A DNA stretch of 64,000 bases. It comes from Cryptomeria japonica. Its lineage: Eukaryota > Streptophyta > Pinopsida > Cupressales > Cupressaceae. Location: assembly GCF_030272615.1 (NCBI RefSeq), contig NC_081411.1:45831517-45895516 (forward strand), given 5' to 3'. Shown one piece after another: positions 1 through 9,812 of the stretch. Position 1 is the first letter of the stretch; each line of letters begins with the position of its first letter. The notes beneath the pieces were generated by a model, which saw only the letters and a program-made list of their open reading frames with translations, was not told the DNA's origin and searched no databases. The position numbers and the translations under genes were made by a program.

Positions 1-612
1 TCAATAGCCATAGGACTCTTACACACAACCTCTATCTCACACACCTCATAAATAGGAGATACAATACAAGAAACCGTCAAACGGTATTACAAAACCATGG
101 GCTAAAACCACCCAATAAGGTGTAGCCGACCTTATCTCCCTTCTAGATGCCCTATGACATGTTAAAGCACACATCAACACGTGTCGCTCCCTTTTACAGC
201 TCATTTATGTATTCGATACAAATTATTTTTCCTATTTCAGGAGTACAAACTTCCGGAGGCCATAACTTGAGAACCGGGTGTCCGATTGACGAACCGTTTG
301 AAGCACCGGAAAGCTCGCGAAGTGCTCTATCACCTCGTAACCCGCTTCGCTGGTTACGGAAACTTTTCAGGGCGTTTCGGAGCCTCTAAAGTCCCCAAAA
401 TTAAGTTTAAATATTTTATTTCACCCCTCCAAGACGAAAACTTTAATATCTTCAAAACTAGCTGTGACCTTGCGACGCAACTTTACCGGAATGCTTATCT
501 AGCCAACCAGAAGCTTCAGGGAGAGTTTCGCACCATTTCGTGCTCAAATAAAAACTTACTATAAATAGTAACCTCGCATAAATGCAAGGTTGAGACACCA
601 TTTTTCCCAACA
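1..612 (-). repeat. Element A 3' LTR (partial)
   Basis: It aligns without gaps to 5122-5733 with about six substitutions. On the minus strand it begins TGTTGGG directly after the polypurine tract. The outer part, including the LTR 3' end, lies before the window. Small ORFs inside it occur in both LTRs and are not genes. Confidence 0.95.
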
Positions 613-626
613 AATCTCCCACTTGT
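613..626 (-). other. Element A polypurine tract
   Basis: On the minus strand this reads CAAGTGGGAGATTT immediately before the TGTTGGG start of the 3' LTR. This is the expected plus-strand primer position for a copia element. Confidence 0.85.
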
Positions 627-668
627 CGAACACCTTGCATGAGCGGAAGGGAATGTCAACACAATGAA

Positions 669-3600
669 TCAATTGCTAGGGGCCATAAGGCCCATAGACT
701 CTGAACACCATCTAAACTTATCTGTGCTCACTGCCTTAGTTAAAGCATCTGCAACATTCATCAAAGTTTGCATCTTAACCAGCTTCACCCTACCATCTTC
801 GACCATATCTCTAACAAAATGATACTGAACATCAATATGTTTGGTCCGGGCATGAAATGTCGGGTTCTTAGCTAGGCTAATTGCACTCTGACTGTCACAG
901 TAAACTATCACTGTACCTTGTTTTATTCCAATATCTGAACACAGTCTCTTAAGCCAAATGGCCTCTTTACAAGCATGAGTAGCTGCCATATACTCTGCTT
1001 CAGTAGTGGATAAAGCAACCACAGCCTGTCGCTTACTCATCCAACTAATTGCACCACCAAACAAAGTAAACACATAAGCACTGGTGGATCTTCTGCTATC
1101 AATATCACCTGCCCAATCTGAATCCACATAACCATGGATATCAAGGGAAGTCATGTCTCCAACTGAATTACCATGATAACACAAAGAATACTCTGAAGTA
1201 CCCTTCAAATATCTGAAGAATCTTTTGACTGCATCCCAATGAACTCTACCAGGATTAGACATATATCTAGAAAGTACTCCCACTGCTTGGGGAATGTCTG
1301 GTCTAGTACAGACCATAGCATACATCAAGCTTCCAACCGCACTCTGGTAAGGCACTCTGCTCATGTCTTCCATCTCCAATGGGGATGTAGGACAATCTGA
1401 AACAGATAGTTTCATTCCAACTGTAAAAGGAACACTCAATGGTCTACAATTCTGCATGTTGAACCTCTGTAACACGGAATTCACATACTTACTCTGGCCT
1501 AGCCATAGCTTTCTGTTCACCCTATCTCTTCTAATTTCCATCCCAAGAATGTGCTTTGCTGCACCAAGATCTTTCATTTCAAATTTAGTAGGGAGCTGAG
1601 ACTTCAGTTCTGAAATCATACCTTTCCCTTTACCAATGAATAACATATCATCAACATACAATGCAATGAATAAGAAATGATCACCATAAGATTTATAATA
1701 AACACAATGATCTGATTTAGAACGTTCAAATCCCAAACTCAACACATATGTATCAAATTTCTGGTACCACATCCTAGGACTTTGTTTGAGGCCATACAAA
1801 GATTTCTTCAATTTACAGACCAAATTTCTTTTGCCTTTCACCACATAGTGCTCCGGCTGTGTCATATAAATATCTTCCTCCAAATCACCATGAAGGAAAG
1901 CAGTTTTCACATCCATTTGCTCAACCTCTAAATCATAAGCAGTAGCAATAGAAAGCAAAAATCTAATGGACATCATTTTTGCAATAGGAGAAAATATCTC
2001 ACCGTAATCAACACCCTCAACCTGAGAGTAGCCTTTTGCATCCAACCTTGCTTTATACTTCTCAATGCTTCCATCTGAACCAATCTTTTTCTTGAACACC
2101 CATTTACAACCAACAGGTTTTCGTCCTTCAGGCAATGGTACAAGATCCCATGTATCATTCTTTTTCAAAGCTGCCATTTCTTCCTCCACAGCAATCTTCC
2201 AGGATTCTGCATCATTCATACCTAATGCCTCTTCTACAGATTTCGGTTCATCCACACTAGTATTCAAAGCAAAAATACATCTCCAATCATCAGGTGAATA
2301 CCTTTCAGGTGGTTGTCTATGTCTTGTAGACCTTCGAACAAGCTGAGTTGGAGGTTCTTCCTCCTCTTCTGAAGATTCAGAGCTAGACGAGCTCTCCTCA
2401 AATTCTTGCCTATCTAGGGGTCTCGATTCAACTCTTTCAGGTGTAGAAGGAAGTTGAATCACATCTTCTTTTTTAGTCTATTCTGGCTGCAATGTAACAG
2501 AAGGAGACTTAATTTCTCTAAAAATAACCCTTCTACTGTGAATTACCTTTTGTGCAACAGGGTCCCAAAGCTTGTATCCTTTCACACCATAACTATACCC
2601 GATGAAGATACATTTCACAGCCTTGTTCTCCAACTTTGTTCGCTTCTCCTTTGGCACATGTGCATATGCCTCGCAACCAAAAACTCTAAGATGTCTCAAT
2701 GAAGGCTTGTGACCTGACCATGCTTCCATAGGCGTTTTATCAACAAGAGCTGATGTAGGAGACCTGTTAATTAGGTAGCAAGCAGTGGCAACAGCTTCAG
2801 CCCAAAACTTTTGTTCGAGACCAGCACCACTCAACATACTCCTAGCCTTCTCCATCAGTGTCCTATTCATTCTTTCTGCAACTCCATTCTACTGTGGAGA
2901 ATATGGAGTTGTCTTCTGCTTGTTAATTCCACAGTCTTTATAGAATCTATCAAAATCATTAGAGCAAAACTCACCGCCATTATCAGTTCTCAAACATTTT
3001 ATTTTCTTTCCAGCCTGCAACTCAACCATTGCTTTAAATTCTTTAAAATGACTAAAAACTTCAGATTTACTCTTTAGAAAATATACCCATGTCCTTCTAC
3101 TAAAATCATCAATAAATGAAACATAATATGTGGATTTTCCAATCGAAGAGACATCTACTGGACCAAACACATCAGAATGGATAAGGTCCAAAACACCACA
3201 AGTTTTATGAGAACTCGAGTAAAACTGAACGCGGTTTTGTTTTCCATAAATGCAATGCTCACAGAAATCAAAGTCAAGATTACAATCATTCAAACCTTCA
3301 ACAAGGTTTTTATTTTTCAAGGTCCTTAGACCCTTTTCTCCAATGTGGCCAAGTCTCTGGTGCCATAACATAGTTTTCTCTGCAGGTAACTTTGCTTCAG
3401 ACGAAAGAGCACCCTTAGGTACCCAAAAACCATTTCCATCTGCTGAAGGTGAAACCTTCAAATCTTCCAGTGAAGTATCCGCAGATTTACTTTTTACAGA
3501 AGTGCTATTACACTCAACAGTGTATGCTTCAAGATTATACAAAGTGCCAAACCTGACACCTCTAGCAACTACCATAGCACCCTTAATCATCTTACATCCT

Positions 3601-4715
3601 GCTTCAGAAAAGACTACCTGCACACCTGCATCTATTAGTTTGCTCACAGATAACAGGTTTCGTTTTAATCCAGGGATATGCAGCACACCATTAATCCTTT
3701 TTATTCTACCATCAGAAAACCTGATTCTAACTTTACCTCGACCAACAATGTTTAGAGGTGAATCATCACCCAAGTACACCTTACCTCCATTAAATCCTTC
3801 ATATTCAGAAAACCAATCTCTATTGGAAGTCATATGAAAAGATGCACCTGAGTCAATTAGCCAGGCATCATTACCTGCATGAGTCGCCAAAACCGCAATA
3901 AATGCATCGCCATCTTCCTTGTCAGACTCAGAATCAGAATCGAACCTTTTCTTTTTCTTCTTCTTCTTTTCTTCTTTGCAGTCCTTACGGATGTGACCCG
4001 GTTTACCGCAATTCCAGCAAATGACTTTGGACTTTCCAAGAGATTTCGATCTCCCTTTGGATTTGGACTTGTCGCGCTTCTCATTCTTCTTGCCTTTCTC
4101 CTTAGGTCTTCCACGAACGGTTAGGGCTTCCTTTGAACTGATGGATACCTTCCTTCATATCTCTTCACCAAGTAGGGCACCCACCACATCTTCAGATTTC
4201 AAAACAATAGAAGTACTACCGATAGCCATAATAAGAGAATCCCACGAATCAGGCAAAGAGCAAAGCAAAATCTGACATTTTTCCTCCTCGTCCATCTTAA
4301 CACCGACGGATACTAATTGAGCCACAATCATATTGAATGCTTCTAGGTGGTCTGCAATTCGTCCACCCTCTTCCATCTTCAAGGAATACAATTTCTTTCT
4401 TAAGAAAATTTGATTTAATAAAGATTTCACTTGATACATCTCACCAAGCTTAGTCCATAGCTTCTTTGCAGAGTTTTCTTCATGGACATTGATTAGAACA
4501 GAGTCTGCCAGGCACAGTCTGATTAGACCCTTGGCTTTTCGGTCCATAACATCATACTGAGCTGCCGCAGTAGGATCTGAGGGCCTTTGGACATTCGCAT
4601 CAATAGCATCCCAAAGATCTCGATCTATTAGCAGATCTTCCATCTTCAGCTTCCACATCTCAAAATTACTTCCATTAAATTTATCCACCTCTATTCTCCC
4701 TTATGAACTCGCCAT
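669..4715 (-). pseudogene. Copia gag-pol polyprotein, one frame with four nonsense codons (element A)
   Basis: The frame runs without frameshift from ATG at 4715 to TGA at 669 (1349 codons). Order: Gag domain (FNGSNFEMWK), CCHC knuckle (CWNCGKPGHIRKDC) followed by a lysine run, aspartic protease (LIDSGAS), integrase with its first Asp region and DNGGEF, RT (YVDDMLF), RNase H (DSDWAGD, STTEAEYMA, YCDSQSAI). Catalytic motifs look intact. In-frame stops lie at 4701-4703 (TAA, fifth codon), 4155-4157 (TGA, end of Gag), 2889-2891 (TAG, in the conserved integrase PQ-NG motif) and 2478-2480 (TAG, integrase/RT linker). Each is one C-to-T change from a Gln or Arg codon, although the last could have another origin. 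The encoded machinery would assemble particles, reverse-transcribe and integrate; this copy cannot make the full polyprotein. Confidence 0.95.
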
Positions 4716-4824
4716 CTGAATATTCCTGCAACAAGATCAAAAAGTGTCTTCTGCACAAGCTCCCATTCAAATCTGGATTAGTTCAAAAAACCCAACTGCC
4801 CACAATTGAAACCAAAGGTGATCA

Positions 4825-4837
4825 GGCTCTGATACCA
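4825..4837 (-). other. Element A primer binding site (tRNA-iMet)
   Basis: The minus strand reads TGGTATCAGAGCC two bases after the 5' LTR end. It is complementary to the 3' end of initiator tRNA-Met, the usual primer of plant copia elements. Confidence 0.93.
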
Positions 4838-4839
4838 CT

Positions 4840-5733
4840 TGTAAGGAAGTAAAGTAGCGGAAACAACTTCCTACACTAACCTTGAGAGGAGGGTAATGCA
4901 AAACTTTTTCAGCTCATTACAACAGTTACAGAAAATAGAAATAGATATAATAGCATTCATACCACAACACAGTGATTTACGTGGGGAAAACCCTTTCGGG
5001 AGAAAAACCCCACCCTCCAAAAGCAGCTCAATATTTTATTCAGCAATCAAAAATAGATTACAAAATACTTGCAGAGCAAGCTCTTCACAGGAGTAGCACT
5101 AATCAGAGATTTAGAGGCAACTCAATAGCCATAGGACTCTTACACACAACCTCTATCTCACACACCTCATAAATAGGAGATACAATACAAGAAACCGTCA
5201 AACGGTATTACAAAACCATGGGCTAAAACCACCCAATAAGGTGTAGCCGACCTTATCTCCCTTCTAGATGCCCTATGACATGTTAAAGCACACATCAACA
5301 CGTGTCGCTCCCTTTTACAGCTCATTTATGTATTCGATACAAATTATTTTTCCTATTTCAGGAGTACAAACTTCCGGAGGCCATAACTTGAGAACCGGGT
5401 GTCCGATTGACGAACCGTTTGAAGCGCCGGAAAGCTCGCGAAGTGCTCTATCACCTCGTAACCAGCTTCGCTGGTTACTGCAACTTTTCAGGGCGTTTCG
5501 GAGCCTCTAAAGTCCCCAAAATTAAGTTTAAACATTTTATTGCACCCCTCCAAGACGAAAACTTTAATATCTTCAAAACTAGCTGTGACCTTGCGACGCA
5601 ACTTTACCGGAATGCTTATCTAGCCAACCAGAAGCTTCAGGGAGAGTTTCGCACCATTTCGTGCTCAAATAAAAACTTACTATAAATAGTAACCTCGCAT
5701 AAATGCAAGGTTGAGACACCATTTTTCCCAACA
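4840..5733 (-). repeat. Element A 5' LTR (complete, 894 bp)
   Basis: The LTR is bounded by TGTTGGG and TTACA on the minus strand. Near the U3 side the minus strand contains TATTTATA (about 5685-5692), a plausible TATA box. Close to the 3' end (about 4971-5020) is the GGTTTTTC...GTTTTCC...ACGTAAA motif also seen in other copia-type LTRs here. Confidence 0.93.
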
Positions 5734-5737
5734 AAGA

Positions 5738-5855
5738 CTGCACAGACGTGCCTAAACATCACAAACGCGGCCACATTTGACATAGACGCGGTTTCAAATG
5801 CAGACGCGCCTAGCACAAACACAGACGCGCCTAGCACCAATGTAGATGTGCCTGG
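5738..5855. repeat. Degenerate tandem repeats in the antisense PMD intron of element I
   Basis: Six or seven degenerate units of about 21-25 bp around the core AGACGCGCCTAGCAC lie just downstream (on the minus strand) of the exon 1 donor. The last plus-strand unit is decayed (AGATGTGCCTGG). They are CpG-rich compared with the surroundings. Confidence 0.7.
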
Positions 5856-5968
5856 ATGTTTTTGGACATTTTTTTGACCCTATTCTAAGTGCATTTATTT
5901 CCCTATCTACCATGCATTAATGACAATAATAAATGCATCGAGGTACGAGGAGGTTTGGTGGTACTTAC

Positions 5969-6034
5969 CGGCTCTCCTGCCTCTACTGGCCTCTGGAATC
6001 GGCGAACACGGTCGAATCTATGAATGAAGGCCAT
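5969..6034 (-). pseudogene. Antisense PMD-type exon 1 in element I (rest lost to A insertion)
   Basis: From ATG at 6032-6034 the minus strand is open for 22 codons and ends exactly at a strong donor, GTAAGTAC (5968-5961), giving phase 0. The peptide contains HRFDRVRRFQRP, which matches the first-exon motifs HFSERVRSYQRP of element G and HRFKR-RRHNRP of element B. A TATA-like box lies about 90 bases upstream. The intron is interrupted at 5733 by element A, so exon 2 is not in the window. The reading as a PMD exon rests on the comparison with G and B, where exon 2 is present. Confidence 0.7.
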
Positions 6035-6123
6035 CGCTGCTGACTGCTGCTGCTCTATTTTCGCTCTGCACGCTACTCTCGTGGATGTGTAGATGACAAT
6101 GAGGATGTATTTCCCCCGTGGTC

Positions 6124-6132
6124 TATCTTATA
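6124..6132 (-). promoter_or_regulatory. TATA-like box of the antisense PMD unit in element I
   Basis: The minus strand reads TATAAGATA 90-98 bases before the exon 1 ATG. Equivalent boxes lie at similar distances in elements G and B. Confidence 0.5.
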
Positions 6133-6358
6133 GACTACCCCTAGCCTTCATTTCCCGAGTCAGTCTTCTTTATCCTGTGACTTTGTCACTTTATCCGGTC
6201 AGTCCATTCTAGCCTTTCTTTCTTATCGAGAGATTGTCTGCAATCTTTTTAGACATTTTCATCTAATCTCTCGAGGTGGCATATCATTCCCATCTTGGGG
6301 CAACTTTGTATCTGTTCATCTTATCTTCTTTGAAACAACGCGACAAGCCGCATTGTCT

Positions 6359-6374
6359 CAAAGAGGGGCAAAAT
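6359..6374 (+). other. Element I polypurine tract
   Basis: CAAAAGAGGGGCAAAA directly precedes the LTR start TGTAGACACC. The same tract precedes the 3' LTRs of G (49232) and B (56779), linking the three elements. Confidence 0.85.
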
Positions 6375-7183
6375 GTAGACACCTAAAATTGTCCAATCTA
6401 ATTAAATAAATACTTTATTTATTTAATTATCTAAGCCTAATTCTTCTATTAATTAAAAAAATCTTTATTTATTTAATTAATTCATTTATCCTCTTCTAGC
6501 CTTATTTCTCATTTAAATAAATACATTTATTTATTTAAATTATCCTTTTCCTAAATTAAATAAATATCTTATTTATTTAATTAATCCCACTTCTTCTATT
6601 AACTAAATAAATCTTTATTTATCTAATTAATTCATTAACCTTTTCTACTCATGACACATGTCATTCATCTCTTAATTCATACACTACCTACCCCTCTTAT
6701 TATTTTATTATTTCTTTTACCTACCCTCTAATCATAGCCGACCTCCTTTTACACCTCTCAATCTTATCCCTCCATTTCCTATTGTGTCTTCTATATAAGA
6801 AGATGCTTCCTTTATTATCAAATCCTAATGAATCATCTTAATGACTTGACTACATTACGATCCTACTTGCAACCACATTCCGTTCTTTGTTGAGCTCTTG
6901 GGCACATAAAATCTGAGAGCAAATATATCAAGCAAGATCAATGGAGATAGGAAGAATGGCGATCAAAACCCTATTGGACATGTAATGGTATAATCTTTTT
7001 GATTTCATTTGATTTGCATTGTCTTAGGTAATCTTCATACGTTATGGTGGATCTTTGTTGTTGTTAGGCTAGGGTTTTGTGGTTGAATTCATTTAGCCTT
7101 TCAATATCGTTATTATTGTTATCCATTTTCACCATATACAAGACCAAATCAAACAATACAATTGAGTTTGAGAGCCAAAAGGG
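6375..7183 (+). repeat. Element I 3' LTR (first 809 bp)
   Basis: It starts TGTAGACACCTAAAATTGTC and is closely similar to the LTR of element H at 54981-55652 as far as H extends. It contains an AT-rich hairpin array, then a TATA-like stretch (TCTATATAAGAAG, about 6791) likely to be the promoter. It is cut at 7183 by element C. Confidence 0.85.
6401..6631. repeat. Array of five AT-rich hairpins in the gypsy LTR
   Basis: There are five successive inverted repeats with stems of 12-15 bp built on AATTAAATAAAT / ATTTATTTAATT and loops of 4-6 bases: 6401-6429, 6448-6481, 6511-6540, 6554-6582 and 6598-6631. Stems 1, 3 and 4 are perfect; 2 and 5 carry mismatches here. They are separated by short pyrimidine-rich linkers. 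The same array is in the H LTR. Confidence 0.9.
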
Positions 7184-8099
7184 TGTTGGAAATTGAGACT
7201 CATTTGATTGGTTTCATGGGCTGTCATTGATGGCAACATGTTTCATCTTTCATTCCTTGGTTTGGTTGTTTACTGGCAGACACTTCATCGGCACTAGCGC
7301 CGACATCGACATGAATTGTCACGAGTAGGAAGGATTCTTTGGGTACTAGCATTGCAGGCCGACATGAATTACATTAGGATACTGGTATAGGAGGCCAACA
7401 TCATTTGGAAGATTCGGCAATCGGCAATTGATTTTGATATTTATGTATATATGTAATTGAGCTGACACGTATATTCATTTTTTAATTATCTCTATAAGCA
7501 GACATAAGGCATGAAATATTGTAAGGGTATATAGGTCAGTTGATTAGATAATTGTGTGATATGTTAGGTTATGAGATATATGAGACATATTATTATAATG
7601 ATTGTAATGTGAAGATTATGAGGAAATTTATATAAGAGGTTATTCTGGTAAGGGTTTAGGGTTTCAGAACTAGAATAGTCAAAGCTTGAATTGGAACTCA
7701 ATCGGGCATAGCAGATGCATTAAATGAGTTCAGTTTTATGTTTAATTATTCAAAGTGATTGTAGTTAGTGAGACTCCTTTGTGATGAGAAGTGTTCTCTA
7801 GGCTGTAAGCTTTCCTGCATGTGAAAGCCCCCATATTATGTAATATCTTTTCATATGGCTAGTGGATTGATATTGTGGGTCACAAATCCCATTGTCATTT
7901 TTCCTCTTTGAGCTTTTCCATGTATAATTCTTTATGTTATGGTATTCATTTGTGTGATCAGTTTATTGATTTCTTCACTTCTTTCTATTCCATATGTACC
8001 GGTATACTAATTGGTGAGTGCATGTGATAATAAGGTTAAAATTGAATATTCTAGTAGAACACTGATTCACCCCCCTCTCAGTGTTCTTGGATTCCAACA
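7184..8099 (+). repeat. Element C 5' LTR
   Basis: It starts TGTTGGAAATTGAG and ends ATTCCAACA before the primer site. It shares with D, E and the solo LTR a 3'-terminal block of pyrimidines and CTCAGTG (about 8067-8084) and a poly-T/CC motif near 7874-7926. Confidence 0.9.
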
Positions 8100-8101
8100 A
8101 T

Positions 8102-8113
8102 TGGTATCAGAGC
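8102..8113 (+). other. Element C primer binding site (tRNA-iMet)
   Basis: TGGTATCAGAGC lies two bases after the end of the 5' LTR, complementary to initiator tRNA-Met. Confidence 0.92.
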
Positions 8114-8167
8114 CTTGTGCCTTGGAGGAAGTTTAATAGCTCGAGGGAGATCCTGAATCTGGAATCC

Positions 8168-9193
8168 ATGGATATGAGTTTGGAGAAGCAACTTGATGTA
8201 GCACTTGAAGATTATGATGCTGAAAGGATGAAGAACTTGAAGTTACAAGAGGAATTGAATTCTTCCAAGGAATTCATTCTTATCCTACAGGAGAGGTTTC
8301 CATCTGTTCAAGCTAGGAGGAAGGAACTTCTGCAAAATTAGGATAATGAAGAAAAAGATGCCCTTAATGAAAGATGTATGAAGCTGCGTCAGGAGAACGT
8401 GATCTTGAGGAATGAAATGCAAGCCCTAACTATGAGGATGTCAAAGAAGATTGAAGACCGGAAGATGATTGAAGAAACTCTTGGGAGATCTATGAAAGAT
8501 AGATCTGAAGAATGCATCCAGTTGGTTCATTAAAATGATATGTTGAGAAATGATTTAGTGCAATCCCAAAGTAATGAACAAGAACTTGAAAGACAAATGA
8601 TAATTCTGAGAGATGATCTGGCTATTGCAAGTGATTACAAGGAAAAATTCAAGGTTAGTTCAACACAGCTTGATGAATTATTGAAAATTCAGAATGGAGA
8701 TTCTAGTGGACTTGGATTTGAACAACAACAAAGCTCTGGTACTACAAATTAAGATCAAAACTCGAAGGCACTGGTAAGGAAGCTTAGTGCTTACAAATCT
8801 AATGGTAGATGCTTTGTTTGTAATAAAATTGGTCACATGGCTAGGCAATGTAGAAATAGGGCAAATAAGAACTATAATTCTACTCTCGGTGAATGTTCTA
8901 AATGCAATAAGTATGGTCATAAGATAGAATATTGTAGAATGATTGTAAAATATCATACATGTGGAAAATTTGGACATATGGTTAATCAGTGTAGGTCAAT
9001 TAATTATACCAGTTATAGAAAAGAAATTCAAAAGAATAATGTTACATGCTATGCATGCAACAAGATTGGACACATAGATAAGTTTTGTAGAAGCAGAAAT
9101 CCACCAGTTAACAATGATAGATCAAATGATAAAGGGAAAGAGAAGGTCAATGAAATCCAAAAACCTCATATCAAGAAATGGGTCAGGAAATGA
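8168..9193 (+). pseudogene. ORF1 of element C: coiled-coil protein with four CCHC zinc knuckles (Gag-like)
   Basis: A single frame from ATG 8168 to TGA 9191-9193 (342 codons), broken by stops at about 8339 (TAG), 8531 (TAA) and 8750 (TAA). The N-terminal half is rich in Glu, Lys, Leu and heptad-like leucines (likely coiled coil). The C-terminal part has knuckles CFVCNKIGHMARQC, CSKCNKYGHKIEYC, YHTCGKFGHMVNQC (first Cys lost) and CYACNKIGHIDKFC, then a basic tail. Four knuckles are more than the one or two of ordinary copia Gag. Position after the primer site argues for an RNA-packaging Gag role. A cellular CNBP-like zinc-finger protein is unlikely given the LTR context. Confidence 0.85.
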
Positions 9194-9812
9194 GATGATC
9201 AATCAGTAGATGGGAATGTTTTGGTTACTCAACCAACAGAGGAGGTTGCTCCTGCACTGACAAGAAGCTTATCTGCTAAATAAGGTAGATGCCTTAAGGG
9301 TAGGAAAAATTCATGATAATAGTGCATAAGCCCCAGGAAGGAGTTTTGAAACATGTTCCAGACATTGAAAAGTAGCATGGAGGTGTTCGATCGAGATCCA
9401 GTATGTTTCACCGAAATTCATTCATATCAATGACAGATTAGGGTTTCTTGAAGGTTAAAAGGTTGAATCCACTTCAATTTTTATCACCTTGAATTCAATG
9501 TGATTAAGAGCAATTCAGGGTGATTAAGAGCTATTTAGAGTGAGTCTAAGGTGATTCAGTGTGATCAGATATCTTCTTCAATGATTTCACCAGTGATCGG
9601 AAGAGTTCTCTAGGGTTTGACCGGCAACTATTTCTTAGGTATTTATCTTTCATCATGGAAGTGGGATCATCCTTTGCAGCTACTTTTATTGCAAATCCTA
9701 CTATTGTCTAGGTCAAGGATCATCCTAGGCTATTTTCAACCAATGTCTGCATATTGTTACCTTGGATGATTAGGTTGGCGCATTTTCTCATATTCCGAAA
9801 GGAGTTGTATAT

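Larger units (their letters stand above)
1..5733 (-). mobile_element. Element A: Ty1-copia LTR retrotransposon, near intact, 3' LTR cut by window start
   Basis: A minus-strand copia element. From high to low coordinates it has 5' LTR (5733-4840), tRNA-Met primer site, one gag-pol reading frame, polypurine tract and the 3' LTR (612 to beyond base 1). Domain order Gag-protease-integrase-RT-RNase H places it in Ty1-copia; wording of the Gag and RT motifs resembles the Tork/Tnt1 group (moderate confidence). Over the 612 bases present in both LTRs I count about six substitutions and no indel, so it is the youngest element in the window. The bases after the 5' LTR are AAGAC (5734-5738), the expected target duplication; its partner lies outside the window. 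It sits inside the antisense PMD intron of gypsy element I. Confidence 0.93.
5734..7183 (+). mobile_element. Element I: 3' end of a Tat-like gypsy element, interrupted by A and C
   Basis: This is the remnant of a plus-strand element holding an antisense PMD first exon and intron start (5734-6034), a polypurine tract and the first 809 bases of the 3' LTR. The rest of its interior should lie left of element A, outside the window. Tat affinity is inferred from the polypurine tract, the LTR start and the antisense PMD unit, all shared with elements G and B. C is inserted at 7183/7184; whether I resumes after 14029 could not be confirmed. Confidence 0.75.

Noticed and set aside
147-564. Overlapping 80-92 codon ORFs, repeated at 5268-5685
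   Set aside because: They lie within the two LTRs of element A, on the strand opposite to the element, and owe their similarity to LTR identity.
4825-4837. Initiator tRNA gene at the TGGTATCAGAGC sites (4825, 8102, 15922, 41281)
   Set aside because: Only the primer-complementary 12-13 bases are present, with no cloverleaf around them.
8837-9193. Host CNBP-like zinc-knuckle gene
   Set aside because: It follows an LTR and a tRNA-Met primer site in frame with a coiled-coil start, and the same arrangement recurs in element D; it is an element ORF.
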